Source: Labedella populi
GTDB lineage: Bacteria > Actinomycetota > Actinomycetes > Actinomycetales > Microbacteriaceae
Direction: 5' to 3'
Assembly: GCF_004078655.1 (NCBI RefSeq)
Contig: NZ_RZNC01000001.1
Coordinates: 310,001-374,000, forward strand
Length of the DNA stretch: 64,000 nt
The position numbers were made by a program, and so were the translations under genes. Numbering within the stretch: position 1 is the stretch's first letter; each line of letters starts with the position of its first letter. Shown one piece after another: positions 35,026-45,863 of the stretch. The notes beneath the pieces were generated by a model. It was not told where the DNA came from. It was given only the letters and a program-made list of their open reading frames with translations, and ran no database searches.

Positions 35026-36973
35026 TTCGAACGATTCGTCGTCGCCGGAGATCCACCCGGCGCTGATCCCGGGCCTCGGTGTCGAGCAGACCAACCGGGC
35101 GTTCCGCACCGACCGGGTGGTGTTCGGTGTCGCGATCGGCTTCGCCGTCGCCTTCATCGTGTGGGGCATCCTCGGCGGGGACAGCCTCGGCGATACGGCG
35201 AGTGCAGCGCTCGACTGGGTGGTCGAGTACATGGGCTTCTTCTTCACGACCCTCGCGACGGTCGTCCTCGTCTTCATGCTCTTCGTGGGCTTCGGCCGCT
35301 ACGGGCGCATCAGGCTCGGGCGGGACGACGAGGAACCCGAGTACAAGGTGTTCTCATGGATCTCGATGCTCTTCGCCGCGGGCATGGGCATCGGTCTCGT
35401 GTTCTGGGGTGCCGCTGAACCGCTGACGTTCTTCGAGTCGCCGCCGCCCGGAACGGTCGAGGCCGGCACGATCGCCGCGATGCACACCGCGCAGGTGCAG
35501 GTGCTCTTCCACTGGGGGCCCCAGGCGTGGTCGTTCTACGCACTCGTCGGCGGCGCGATCGCCTACGGCGCGTACCGCAAGGGCCGCACTCCGCTCATCT
35601 CCTCGATCTTCGCTCCGCTCCTCGGTGAGCAGCGCACGAACGGTCCGGTGGGCCGGATCATCGACATCTTCGCGATCATCGTCACACTCTTCGGTACCGC
35701 GGCCTCGCTGGGACTCGGCGCCCTTCAGATCGGTCATGGTGTCGAGCTCGTGGCGGGCCTCGGTGACCTCGGCAACGGGCTCGTCATCGCGGTCATCGCC
35801 GTCCTGACGGCGGCATTCATCGCCTCGGCGGTCTCGGGGGTGTCGAAGGGCATCCGTGCTCTGTCGAACATCAACTCCGTGATGGCGATCGTCCTCGCCT
35901 TCTTCGTGTTCTTCGTCGGCCCGTCGATGCTGATCCTCAACATCATCCCGTCGGTCGCGGCCCACTTCATCGGCGACCTGCCGGACCTCATCGGCCGTTC
36001 CGGTTCGCAAGGCGAGCAGACGCAGGCCTTCCTCTCCGCGTGGACCATCTTCTACTGGGCCTGGTGGATCTCCTGGTCCCCCTTCGTGGGCATGTTCATC
36101 GCGAAGATCTCGCGCGGCCGCACGCTCCGGCAGTTCGTCTCCGTCGTGGTCCTGGTGCCGTCCGCCGTCTCGTTCCTCTGGTTCGCGATCTTCGGGACCA
36201 CGGCGATCGACCAGCAGATGAACGGGGCCGGCCTCGAGGTGTCACCGCCCGAGAACGTACTCTTCGGGGTGCTCGGCAATCTGCCCTTCGCGGGATTCAC
36301 GACGATACTGCTCGCCGTCCTCGTCGCGATCTTCTTCATCACGGGAGCGGATTCCGCCTCCCTCGTCATGGGAACCCTGTCGCAGCAGGGTCGCCCCGAC
36401 CCATCTCGGTGGGTCACCGTCCTGTGGGGTGCGCTCGTCGGGTCGATCGCCGCCGTGCTCCTCGCGACCGGAGACGGTTCCGGGGAGGGGCTGCAAGCGC
36501 TCCAGAACGCGACGATCGTGGCGGCGCTGCCCTTCGGGGTGATCATGGCCGGCATGATGATCGCGTTGGTGAAGGACCTGCGGCGCGACCCGCTCATCCT
36601 CCGCGACGCGTATGCGGAGCGGGCGGTGCGCCACAGCGTGCGCACCGGCCTCGAGGAGTACGGTGACGACTTCGCGCTCGTGCCCAGCGAGTACGACCAC
36701 TCGAAGGACGACCTCGCATGGGTCGAACCGAACGTCGACGAGCAGTTCGGGAAGGTCTACACGACCTCGGAGACCGGGATGATGCCGATCATCTCGGAAG
36801 ACGATGCCGCTCGGGCGAAGGCGACGCCGGAGCAATCGATCCCGGATCGCTCGACGTGGGCGCCTCCGGGCCTCGGCGGCGAGACACCCGGAGCCGGCCC
36901 GGGTTCGAATCCCGTCCGGGAGGGCCCGGACGCTCCGAAACGCCGACGCGCGCCGGACGAAACCGACGACTAG
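35018..36973 (+). CDS. BCCT-family betaine/carnitine/choline transporter
   Basis: A 651-residue secondary transporter with about 12 helices. The family signature is clear: GAAEPLTFF near 130, and WTIFYWAWWISWSPFVG at about 345 with ISRGRTLR after it; the aromatic WxxWxxWW cage for trimethylammonium substrates is present. A long charged C-terminal tail of about 130 residues could sense osmotic strength, as in BetP. The ATG overlaps the end of ctaG by 8 bases, so translation is coupled, an unusual pairing of an oxidase assembly factor with a compatible-solute carrier. Substrate may be glycine betaine, choline or similar. Confidence 0.92.
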   Translation: MPDSNDSSSPEIHPALIPGLGVEQTNRAFRTDRVVFGVAIGFAVAFIVWGILGGDSLGDTASAALDWVVEYMGFFFTTLATVVLVFMLFVGFGRYGRIRLGRDDEEPEYKVFSWISMLFAAGMGIGLVFWGAAEPLTFFESPPPGTVEAGTIAAMHTAQVQVLFHWGPQAWSFYALVGGAIAYGAYRKGRTPLISSIFAPLLGEQRTNGPVGRIIDIFAIIVTLFGTAASLGLGALQIGHGVELVAGLGDLGNGLVIAVIAVLTAAFIASAVSGVSKGIRALSNINSVMAIVLAFFVFFVGPSMLILNIIPSVAAHFIGDLPDLIGRSGSQGEQTQAFLSAWTIFYWAWWISWSPFVGMFIAKISRGRTLRQFVSVVVLVPSAVSFLWFAIFGTTAIDQQMNGAGLEVSPPENVLFGVLGNLPFAGFTTILLAVLVAIFFITGADSASLVMGTLSQQGRPDPSRWVTVLWGALVGSIAAVLLATGDGSGEGLQALQNATIVAALPFGVIMAGMMIALVKDLRRDPLILRDAYAERAVRHSVRTGLEEYGDDFALVPSEYDHSKDDLAWVEPNVDEQFGKVYTTSETGMMPIISEDDAARAKATPEQSIPDRSTWAPPGLGGETPGAGPGSNPVREGPDAPKRRRAPDETDD

Positions 36974-37016
36974 GTTCGGCCGACGTCGGTCTGCCGTCTT
37001 TGCCCAGCCGGTCCGC

Positions 37017-37673
37017 TCAACTCGCCTCTGACGTGTCGGGGAGGCTCCGCCAGGTGTCGAAGGCCACGCGCTTGGCGCCCTCGACGTCGCCCGCCTCGCA
37101 CAAGTCGATGAGTCGTTCGTGCATGCGCAACGACTCCGCGCCGTCGTCGGATCGGAACCGCTGCAGCTCCGCGCGCCGGACGAGCGGTCCGAAGTGCTCG
37201 AGGACCGATTGGAGTGCACGGTTGTCTGCCGCCGCGACGGGCACGGCGTGGAAGTCGTCGTCCGCCACGAGCGCGGCCGCCGCGTCCTTCTCCGCGAGAG
37301 CCTTCTCGAATCGGCGGTTCGCTTCGCGCATCCGGTCGATCTCGGCCGCGCTGAGCTTCCCGGCCGTCTCCCCGACCGCGAGTTCGTGCATGGCGGCGAC
37401 CACGTCACGGGCCTCCTGCAGGGCGCGCGCATCGATCAGGCTCACGGTGGTCGAGCGACCGGGGAGAGAGACGACGAGGCCGCTCGTCGCAAGGCGGAGG
37501 AGCGCTTCGCGGACGGGCGTCCGGCTCACTCCGATCCATGCGGCGAGTTCCGCATCCTTGAGCTGCTCGCCGGGCTCGAACGTTCCGTCGACGATGGCGT
37601 CCCGGAGTCTCTCGTAGACGTTGTCGCGCAAGAGCGTGCGTTCAGTCGTGGGGGAGTCCTGAGGAATCGGCAT
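37017..37673 (-). CDS. GntR-family regulator, FadR/FCD subfamily
   Basis: A 218-residue repressor-type regulator. N-terminal winged helix (about 12-75: [35 protein letters not shown]) and a C-terminal all-helical FCD ligand domain (about 85-210) with Asp, His and His metal ligands likely in DDFHAV and [12 protein letters not shown] 37673 was chosen; an ATG six codons earlier is possible. The AT-rich stretch at 37674-37690 (CAACATATTGGACA) just upstream may be its own operator. It diverges from an aldo/keto reductase gene, its probable target. Confidence 0.85.
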   Translation of the reverse strand: MPIPQDSPTTERTLLRDNVYERLRDAIVDGTFEPGEQLKDAELAAWIGVSRTPVREALLRLATSGLVVSLPGRSTTVSLIDARALQEARDVVAAMHELAVGETAGKLSAAEIDRMREANRRFEKALAEKDAAAALVADDDFHAVPVAAADNRALQSVLEHFGPLVRRAELQRFRSDDGAESLRMHERLIDLCEAGDVEGAKRVAFDTWRSLPDTSEAS

Positions 37674-37758
37674 GCAACATATTGGACACATCGGGGCCCA
37701 GGATCAAAACCGACGCCACCCGGTCCCGGATGTCGGAGCACGCGCCTATGCTGCCGGT

Positions 37759-38775
<1,017 letters not shown>

Positions 38776-39306
38776 CCGCCACGATCGCGGCGGATTGCTC
38801 CCGCGCTATTCGAAGAGGGCAGCGTCTCGCTCGATTCGTCCCCGGCGCAGTCGGTGGCCAGATCCCCGTCCCAGGCCTTCGACGTCGCGAGCATTCGGAG
38901 GACGATGACCGTCGCAAGAAGGCTGAGGGCGACGGCCATCAGGATGGCGATCACCCCGATCGGGCTATCGGCGGCGGGGAGCTTCGGTGCCGCCTCGCTG
39001 TAGGTTCGGGCGTGCGTCGGTGCCGCGACCGAGCCCCCGACGAGGACGCAGACGACGATGAAGAGCACCGCGGCCACGGCGACCGCCGTGACGACCGCAC
39101 GGCGGCGCACGGGCCGTGTTTGGACGATCTGCGACGCTGTGGCACGAGCGTCGCATGGAACGTCTGATGCAGCGGGCATGTGTCCTTCTCCTCTGACGGG
39201 TACGTCTACAAGGAGAGAGATCCGCCACCCCGAATAGTGACGCCGATCAGGTGAGAATGCGAAGCCCCAATGAAGGGGGACCGGAGGATCGACCCCCGGA
39301 CGGGGA

Positions 39307-39699
39307 TCAGTTGATTGCGACCCCGCCGGACACGAGCGGCTTCTCCGTTCCGGGGATGACGGCCATGATGACCGCGACGGCCGCTGGCGCGAACAGGACG
39401 ATGAAGTCCATGAGGGTCAGGCCCGTGGGCAGGAGGCCCCAGACGGTGTGGTCGACGAGCCCCGCGAGACCGAGCAGAATCAGGATGCCGCCGGACAGCA
39501 GGAGCACGCCGCGGATGGCCGCGCCGCTACTCGCGAAGAAGCCGACCGAGAGGAGGGCGACGGAGAGCACGAGATAGAGGATGTCGACGAAGATGTCGAC
39601 GTTGAAGATGCCGAGGAGGTGACTGCCTTCGACGAAGAGCCCGAGGAAGCCGTGACCGCCGTAGAGGACGCCGAGGATGACCGCGAGTGCTTTTCCCAT
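39307..39699 (-). CDS. DUF4383 domain membrane protein
   Basis: A 130-residue protein with four membrane helices, matching the DUF4383 family of actinobacteria and related groups (GVLYGGHGFLGLF, HLLGIFNVD..DILYLVLSVALL). Function unknown. It is followed by a leftward two-helix protein 127 bases on, and both may be envelope proteins expressed together. Confidence 0.82.
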   Translation of the reverse strand: MGKALAVILGVLYGGHGFLGLFVEGSHLLGIFNVDIFVDILYLVLSVALLSVGFFASSGAAIRGVLLLSGGILILLGLAGLVDHTVWGLLPTGLTLMDFIVLFAPAAVAVIMAVIPGTEKPLVSGGVAIN

Positions 39700-39926
39700 G
39701 TCTCCATGGTGGCGGCAGCGGCGGAACCCGCGCAGCCCCTTGTCATCGGGCCGTGGACGCGCAAGAGCACCGGTGCGGGCGCGGCCGGCTCAGCCGGCAG
39801 CACCGACCTGCTTCTCGACCGGCACCGTGCCGGCCACCCGTTCTCGCCGAACCGTCGCGTGTGCGAGGCTGTCAGCAGCAACAACGTGGCGATCGGTGCG
39901 TGGTGCGTCGGAGTAGGGGGACCAGG

Positions 39927-40340
39927 GTGTTATCGATCGTCTATTCGAGTAGGGCCTCGGATTCGTTCGACGAGGCGTACCTCGTGGATCTCCTCCTCCG
40001 CAGCCGGAGGAACAACAAGCGACTCGGTCTCTCGGGGATGCTCCTGCACCACGGCGGCCATTTCCTCCAGGCCATCGAGGGGCCGGAGGACGCATTGCGC
40101 GAGCGGATGGCCATCATCGCCTCCGACCCGCGCCACTCCAGCCTTCGGATGCTGCTCGAGGAGGAGATCCCCGAGCGGACGTTCCCCGCGTGGACGATGG
40201 GACACGTGGAGGCCGACGACGAGCCGGCGGCACCCGGGCTGCGGAACGTCTTCGAGGCTCTCGCGGCCGGCGGCGACGTGAGCGACTCCCTGCCGTCGCT
40301 CCGGGAGCTGATCCGCTGGTATCAGGTCCGCGCGGCCTGA
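39927..40340 (+). CDS. BLUF-domain blue-light photoreceptor
   Basis: A 137-residue stand-alone BLUF protein that would bind FAD and respond to blue light. All photocycle residues line up with AppA spacing: Tyr 6 (IVYSS), Asn 30, Gln 48 (HFLQAIEG), Trp 89 and Met 91 (FPAWTM). The C-terminal 40 residues form the usual capping helices. No output domain is fused, so it must signal through a partner protein. GTG at 39927 with GGAGTAGGGGG just upstream; longer frames upstream are not conserved-looking. No obvious partner gene is adjacent, although a LysR gene converges on it. Confidence 0.92.
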   Translation: MLSIVYSSRASDSFDEAYLVDLLLRSRRNNKRLGLSGMLLHHGGHFLQAIEGPEDALRERMAIIASDPRHSSLRMLLEEEIPERTFPAWTMGHVEADDEPAAPGLRNVFEALAAGGDVSDSLPSLRELIRWYQVRAA

Positions 40341-40359
40341 ACCCCGGAGACTCGGGGGC

Positions 40360-41256
40360 TCACGCGGTGAAGCCCGCGACGGTGTCGCGGAGAGCACCGC
40401 GGACGGCGAGCACACCCGGTCGCGCGGCGCTCGATCGCCGCGCACTCGAGAACACCTCCCGGTGCGGTGAGCCGTCGAGTTCCACGAGCGCGACGTCGGC
40501 CGGTCCGCCCGCCCAGACCAGGTCCGGCAGGAAACCGACGGCGGCGCCGGACCGGATGAGCCGCATGTGCGCGACGAGGTCGGCGGTCTCGAAGCGCACG
40601 TCGGGCTCGAATCCGACGGCGCGGCACGTCTGCAGCGCCCACGTGCGCGACGCCGTGCCGCGAGGCTCGAGGACCCAGGGCAGCGACACCGCGTCGGCGA
40701 GCGACCCCACCCTCCAGGGTCCCGTGGGCGGCGCGGCCAACCGGATCACGTCGGTCAGGAGGTGCTCGCGGTCGAGTTCCGGGCGCAGAACCCGGGTGTG
40801 ACCGGGGTACTGCTCGGCGATGACGAGGTCGAAGTCGCGGGCCGAGACCTCGAAGAGCCCGATGTCGGGCTCGCGCTCGACGACCTCCACTCGCAGCTCC
40901 GGGAAGTCCTGGGCGACGCGCGCGAGAGCCGACGGCACGACCGCATGGGCGGCCGACTGGAACACCGCGAGTCGTACCGTTCCGGTCACCTCGTCGAGCG
41001 AAGCGGCGAGTTCGCTTTCCGCGAGTTCGAGTTCGTCGAGGAGTCGGCCGGCGCGGCGGGCGAGCAGCTCGCCCTGCGGCGTGAGCAGCACGCGCCGACC
41101 GCTTTTCTGGAGCAGTTCGACCCCGGTTTCGCGCTCGAGGAGGGCCAATTGCTGAGACACCGACGACGGGCTGTAGCGGAGGGCGTCGGCCACGGCGGCG
41201 AGGGTCCCGCGCAAGTGCAGTTCGTGGAGAAGCCGCAACCTCCGCATGTCGAGCAT
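40360..41256 (-). CDS. LysR-family transcriptional regulator
   Basis: A 298-residue LysR protein: winged helix at 4-63 (HLRGTLAAVADAL, SPSSVSQQLALLE) and a substrate-binding domain from about 90. It is divergent from putA with a 129-base gap that contains an inverted repeat, the classical arrangement for a LysR activator of the neighbouring gene. Proline, glutamate semialdehyde or a related metabolite would be the expected effector. The sequence resembles the actinobacterial LysR group rather than PutR of the AsnC family. Confidence 0.88.
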   Translation of the reverse strand: MLDMRRLRLLHELHLRGTLAAVADALRYSPSSVSQQLALLERETGVELLQKSGRRVLLTPQGELLARRAGRLLDELELAESELAASLDEVTGTVRLAVFQSAAHAVVPSALARVAQDFPELRVEVVEREPDIGLFEVSARDFDLVIAEQYPGHTRVLRPELDREHLLTDVIRLAAPPTGPWRVGSLADAVSLPWVLEPRGTASRTWALQTCRAVGFEPDVRFETADLVAHMRLIRSGAAVGFLPDLVWAGGPADVALVELDGSPHREVFSSARRSSAARPGVLAVRGALRDTVAGFTA

Positions 41257-41292
41257 GGCGTCATCCTATAGTTCGGCGAGACTGACGATAAC

Positions 41293-41321
41293 CGTTCGGA
41301 AACGTGCACTTTTCCCGAACG
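41293..41321. promoter_or_regulatory. inverted repeat between lysR and putA
   Basis: CGTTCGG (41293-41299) and CCGAACG (41315-41321) are perfect inverse copies 15 bases apart, 64 bases before the putA ATG. Position and dyad symmetry fit a LysR binding site. Role inferred. Confidence 0.45.
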
Positions 41322-41385
41322 ATGGCGGACCGCACACTGGACTCACGCGACCGCCGAGTCGCTCGCCCCCCGGAGGATCCCCGCC

Positions 41386-44300
41386 ATGTCGACGTCAATC
41401 CCGCAGCAGACCCCTGACCGGTCCACCGAGGCCGGAGGCGAGGACCTCGCCGCCCTCGCGACCGAGGCGACGATCCTCGCGGAACGGTGGGTCACGGAGT
41501 CGGCCGACGCGCCCGTCGATCCGTCGGCGCAACGTCTCGCCGGCGTGCTCAAGGATCCCAACGGTCTCGCCTTCACGGTCGGATTCGTCGACGGCGTCAT
41601 GCGCCCCGAGTCCCTCTTCGTCGCGGGGTACAACCTGCAGAAGGTCGCGAAGCTCACTCCCGGATTCCTGCCCTGGTACCTCAAGGCAGCGATCACGGCG
41701 GGCGGCTTCTTCGCCCCGATCGTCCCCGGCATCGTGATCCCGATCGCGCGTCGCGTCCTGCGCGCGATGGTCGGCCACCTCGTCGTCGACGCGACGCCCG
41801 CCCGCCTCGGTCCCGCGATCGGCAAACTGCGCCAGGACGGCACCCGCTTGAACCTCAACCTCCTCGGCGAAGCGGTGCTCGGTGAGGAGGAGTCGGCGAA
41901 GCGCTACGAGGGCACCCGCGACCTGCTCGCGCGCCCCGACGTCGACTACGTCTCCATCAAGGTCTCCGCGATCGCCTCCCAGCTGTCGATGTGGTCGTTC
42001 GACGAGGCCGTCGATCGCGTGGTCGAGCGCCTGCTGCCGCTCTACCGCCTCGCGGCCGACGCGGAGAAGGCCGGGGGGCGCAAGTTCATCAACCTCGACA
42101 TGGAGGAGTACCGCGACCTCGACCTCACGATCGCGGTCTTCACGCGTGTGCTCGAGCACCCCGAGCTGCGGAACCTCGAAGCCGGCATCGTCATCCAGGC
42201 ATACCTGCCCGACGCGCTCGGCGCGATGCAGGAGCTCACGGCCTGGTCGAAGGCTCGGCGTGCTCAGGGCGGCGCCCCCATCAAGGTGCGCCTCGTGAAG
42301 GGCGCGAACCTCGCGATGGAGACGGTGGATGCCGTCGTGCACGGCTGGCAGCAGGCGACGGTCCCGAGCAAGCTCGAGGCCGACACGAACTACAAGCGCG
42401 TCCTCGATTGGTCGTTCTCGCCGGAGCGGACCGATGCCGTCCGCGTCGGTGTCGCCGGCCACAACCTCTTCGACATCGCTTTCGCGTGGCTCCTCGCCGA
42501 GCGCCGGGGCGTCACGTCCGCCGTCGAATTCGAGATGCTCCTCGGAATGGCGACCGGGCAGGCCGACGCCGTCCGCCGGACGGTCGGCGAGCTCCTCCTC
42601 TACACGCCCGTCGTGAGCCCCCGTGAGTTCGAGTTCGCGATCTCGTACCTCATCCGCCGCCTCGAGGAGAACGCGTCGGACGAGAACTTCATGTCCGCCG
42701 TGTTCGAGCTGCACCGCAACGCGTCGCTGCTCTCCCGCGAGAAGCGCCGTTTCCTCGCCTCGGTCGACCGGCTCATCGAGACCCGCGGCGAGGTGCCCAC
42801 GCCGAACCGCACTCAGAACCGCGCGGCCGAGTGGGTCGCGGCCCCGCCGATGCCCGCGCTGCCCGGCGACGAGGACTCGGCGCCCTCCGCCGGTTTCCGC
42901 GCCCTGCTCGCGCCGGGAGCCGCGCCGACCGCCGCGGAGCTCGCGTCGGCCGCTTCACCGGCGGACGTCACACCGGACGATGGGCTGACCCGTCAGGTCG
43001 AGACGCTCGGAAGCTCGCGCTCTCGCGGCGACGATCCCTTCGAGACCACGCGTGTCTTCACGGCGACCTTCGAGAAGATCGAGCGCACCGGTCTCGGCGC
43101 CGCGGGCTTCCACAACACGCCGGACACGGACCCGTCGCTCCCGGCCAACCGAGCATGGGGGCGTGCGATCCTCGACCGCGTCCCCGGGTCGACGCTCGGT
43201 CGCGACACGATCCTCGACGCGCGGATCACGGACGCTCAGACGCTCGAGGCGACCATCGCCGCCGCCGTCGCCCGTGGAACGGAGTGGGGCCGGACCCCCG
43301 CCGCCGACCGCGCCGAGATGCTCGACCGCGCGGGGCTCTCTCTCGCCGCACACCGCGACCGCCTCATCGAGGTCTCCGCGGCCGAGACCGGCAAGACCAT
43401 CGCCGAGTCGGACCCCGAGGTGAGCGAGGCGATCGACTTCGCCCACTACTATGCGGCGCTCGCCCGTCAGCTCGATCGTGTCCAGGGCGCCGTGTTCGTG
43501 CCGCCGAAGCTCATCGTCGTGACGCCGCCGTGGAACTTCCCCGTCGCGATCCCCGCGGGCGGCGTGCTCGCGGGCCTCGCCGCCGGTGCCGCCGTCATCA
43601 TCAAGCCGGCTCCGCAGGCCCGCCGGGCCGCGGCCGTGCTGTGCGAGGCGCTCTGGGAAGCGGGCATCCCGCGTGACCTGCTCGTGCTCGCCGACATCGA
43701 GGAGGGTGAGCTCGGCCAGCAGCTCATCTCCTCCGAGGCCGTCGACCGCGTCATCCTGACGGGAGGGTGGGAGACCGCGAAGCTGTTCCGGTCGTGGAAG
43801 ACCGACCTGCCGTTGCTCGCCGAGACGAGTGGCAAGAACGCCATCATCGTCACGCCGAGTGCCGACCTCGACCTCGCCGCGTCCGACGTCATCAAGAGCG
43901 CGTTCGGGCACGCGGGCCAGAAGTGCTCCGCCGCGAGCCTCGTGATCCTCGTCGGATCCGTCGCCCGCTCCGACCGGTTCCGCCGCCAGCTCGTCGACGC
44001 CGCGATGTCGTTGCGGATCGGATACCCCGAGGACCCGACGAGCCAGATGGGTCCGATCGTCGAGCCCGCGCACGGCAAGCTTCTGCACGCGCTCACCGAG
44101 CTCGGCGTCGGCGAGGAGTGGCTCGTGGAGCCGAAACAACTCGACGACACGGGCACGCTGTGGTCGCCCGGCATCCGCTCAGGCGTCGCGCCCGGCTCGT
44201 ACTTCCACCTCACGGAGTTCTTCGGGCCCGTGCTCGGCATCATGCACGCGCGCACCCTCGCGGACGCGATCCGCATGGCGAACGCCGTCGACTACGGCCT

Positions 44301-45180
44301 CACGTCCGGTCTCCACACGCTCGACCCCGTCGATCTCGAGGAGTGGCTCGGCGGCATCGAGGCGGGCAACCTCTACGTGAACCGCGGAACCACCGGCGCG
44401 ATCGTGCAGCGCCAGCCCTTCGGAGGCTGGAAACGTTCGTCCGTGGGCGCGGGCACGAAGGCGGGCGGGCCCAACTACCTGCTCGGCCTCGGTTCCTGGC
44501 GCTCGGCGGTCGGCTCGGCGAGTTCGACGCTCCACCTCCGCGGGCTCGACCCCCGCATCACGAGCATCATCGAGGCCGCGCAGCCGTCGCTCGCGTACGA
44601 GGACTTCGACGTGCTGCGCCGCTCGGCCCTCTCCGACGCCGTCGCCTGGGGGACCGAGTTCGGCGAGGTGAAGGACGTCTCGGGACTCGGTCTCGAACGG
44701 AACATCCTGCGCTACCGCCCGGTGCCCGTCGCGGTCCGTGCGACGCCGGATGCGAAGCTCGGGGAGCTCGTGCGCATCGTCGTCGCCGCCGTGCGGTCGC
44801 GGTCGGCCTTCACGCTCAGCGTGGCACGCGGACTACCGACGCCGATCCTGCGTGCGCTCAGCGCCCTCGATATCGTTCTCGCCGTCGAAACCGATGAGGA
44901 GTGGGTCGGCCGGGTCGCTGCGGGCTCGCCTCGCGACGAGTCCGGCAACGGCGGGGAGCGGGTCCCGCGGGTCCGCATCATCGGAGAGGCCGAGTCGCGC
45001 CGCTCGCTGCACGCGGCCCTCGCCTGGGCCGTCGACGGCGACCCAGACCTCGCGATCTACTCGGGCGAGGTGACGCAGGCCGGTCGCATCGAGCTGCTGC
45101 CGTTCCTCCACGAGCAGGCGATCTCGATCACGGCGCACCGCTTCGGCAACCCCGACGCGTGGAGCGCGGAGGTCATCTGA
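41386..45180 (+). CDS. putA: bifunctional proline dehydrogenase / glutamate semialdehyde dehydrogenase PutA
   Basis: A 1264-residue enzyme that oxidises proline to glutamate. Residues about 60-480 are the FAD-dependent proline dehydrogenase barrel (FINLDMEEYRDLDLT, KVRLVKGA, YLIRRLEEN). Residues about 560-1050 are the aldehyde dehydrogenase: TPPWNFPVAIPAG (NAD site), LLAETSGKN (Glu) and GQKCSAAS with the catalytic Cys. About 200 further residues form a C-terminal domain. No ribbon-helix-helix DNA-binding domain at the N terminus, so it is not a self-repressing PutA. GGAGGA upstream of ATG. It also can complete the ornithine route that the rocD gene opens at 55 kb. Confidence 0.95.
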   Translation: MSTSIPQQTPDRSTEAGGEDLAALATEATILAERWVTESADAPVDPSAQRLAGVLKDPNGLAFTVGFVDGVMRPESLFVAGYNLQKVAKLTPGFLPWYLKAAITAGGFFAPIVPGIVIPIARRVLRAMVGHLVVDATPARLGPAIGKLRQDGTRLNLNLLGEAVLGEEESAKRYEGTRDLLARPDVDYVSIKVSAIASQLSMWSFDEAVDRVVERLLPLYRLAADAEKAGGRKFINLDMEEYRDLDLTIAVFTRVLEHPELRNLEAGIVIQAYLPDALGAMQELTAWSKARRAQGGAPIKVRLVKGANLAMETVDAVVHGWQQATVPSKLEADTNYKRVLDWSFSPERTDAVRVGVAGHNLFDIAFAWLLAERRGVTSAVEFEMLLGMATGQADAVRRTVGELLLYTPVVSPREFEFAISYLIRRLEENASDENFMSAVFELHRNASLLSREKRRFLASVDRLIETRGEVPTPNRTQNRAAEWVAAPPMPALPGDEDSAPSAGFRALLAPGAAPTAAELASAASPADVTPDDGLTRQVETLGSSRSRGDDPFETTRVFTATFEKIERTGLGAAGFHNTPDTDPSLPANRAWGRAILDRVPGSTLGRDTILDARITDAQTLEATIAAAVARGTEWGRTPAADRAEMLDRAGLSLAAHRDRLIEVSAAETGKTIAESDPEVSEAIDFAHYYAALARQLDRVQGAVFVPPKLIVVTPPWNFPVAIPAGGVLAGLAAGAAVIIKPAPQARRAAAVLCEALWEAGIPRDLLVLADIEEGELGQQLISSEAVDRVILTGGWETAKLFRSWKTDLPLLAETSGKNAIIVTPSADLDLAASDVIKSAFGHAGQKCSAASLVILVGSVARSDRFRRQLVDAAMSLRIGYPEDPTSQMGPIVEPAHGKLLHALTELGVGEEWLVEPKQLDDTGTLWSPGIRSGVAPGSYFHLTEFFGPVLGIMHARTLADAIRMANAVDYGLTSGLHTLDPVDLEEWLGGIEAGNLYVNRGTTGAIVQRQPFGGWKRSSVGAGTKAGGPNYLLGLGSWRSAVGSASSTLHLRGLDPRITSIIEAAQPSLAYEDFDVLRRSALSDAVAWGTEFGEVKDVSGLGLERNILRYRPVPVAVRATPDAKLGELVRIVVAAVRSRSAFTLSVARGLPTPILRALSALDIVLAVETDEEWVGRVAAGSPRDESGNGGERVPRVRIIGEAESRRSLHAALAWAVDGDPDLAIYSGEVTQAGRIELLPFLHEQAISITAHRFGNPDAWSAEVI

Positions 45181-45186
45181 CGACTT

Positions 45187-45738
45187 TCAGGCCTCTCCGG
45201 CGGCCGTCGGCTCGAGGAGGGGGAGCGGCCCGGTGGATTCCTCTCCATGGGTTTCGCGGCTCAGTGATGCCGCGAGACGGACCGAGAACCGGGCGACCAC
45301 AGCGAGTTCGGCGTCGGTGAACTCATCGACGACCGCGACGAGGGGCGAATGGATGTGACCGAAAGCCTCGGTGATGTCGGCGATGGCGCTCTCCGTGGCG
45401 GTGATAACGACGGCCCGCCGATCGTGGGGGTCAGGGGTGCGTTCGATGCGACCGGCCCGGACGAGCCTGTCGACGAGTTTCGTGATCGCGGCCGAGGTGA
45501 CGTGCAGCGTCGTGACGAGATCGCCGGGGCGGACCACGTGTCCGTGGCGATTGCGCTGGATGATGTGGAGGAGCGCCCGCACGTCGAGGGGCCCCATTCC
45601 GAGACCCTGGAGCGCGAGAGCGTCAGCGTCCTGCGTGCTGCGGCTGAGAGTCTGCAGAGCCCTGATCGTGGACCCGCCGACGGTCGATCGCGGCGCCGCG
45701 GCATAGAGGTGGTCCCGGGGGTCGTCCTGTTCGGTCAT
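45187..45738 (-). CDS. MarR-family transcriptional regulator
   Basis: A 183-residue regulator with a winged helix at about 50-130 (GPLDVRALLHII, TLHVTSAAITKLVDRLVRAGRIERTPDPHDRRAV), the MarR recognition helix and wing being clear. The N-terminal 30 residues are extra. It ends 6 bases after the convergent putA gene. The 125-base gap to the divergent small membrane protein contains a perfect palindrome, very probably its operator, so it likely represses itself and that gene. Ligand unknown. Confidence 0.9.
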   Translation of the reverse strand: MTEQDDPRDHLYAAAPRSTVGGSTIRALQTLSRSTQDADALALQGLGMGPLDVRALLHIIQRNRHGHVVRPGDLVTTLHVTSAAITKLVDRLVRAGRIERTPDPHDRRAVVITATESAIADITEAFGHIHSPLVAVVDEFTDAELAVVARFSVRLAASLSRETHGEESTGPLPLLEPTAAGEA

Positions 45739-45827
45739 CGATACTCTGCTCCTCGGTCCGCCGTGTCTCTGCATCAGCTTGCGAGATCATCCCTGGTTAT
45801 CGTCCGAAAGTCAACCCCGTGTGAATA

Positions 45828-45843
45828 TTACCTAGTTAGGTAA
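45828..45843. promoter_or_regulatory. MarR-type palindromic operator
   Basis: TTACCTA-gt-TAGGTAA is a perfect 7+7 inverted repeat between the divergent marR-type gene and the small membrane protein gene, 20 bases before the latter's ATG. It is the most AT-rich spot nearby and resembles the TAACTAGGT-like half sites of MarR regulators. A bound dimer would block both genes. Confidence 0.65.
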
Positions 45844-45863
45844 ATCCGTGCCACGATGGGGCT

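Noticed and set aside
36896-36925. GGGTTCGAATCCCGTCC, resembling a tRNA T-arm, near the end of the BCCT gene
   Set aside because: It is inside a continuous coding frame, has only four good stem pairs, and no acceptor, D or anticodon arm can be drawn around it; probably chance.
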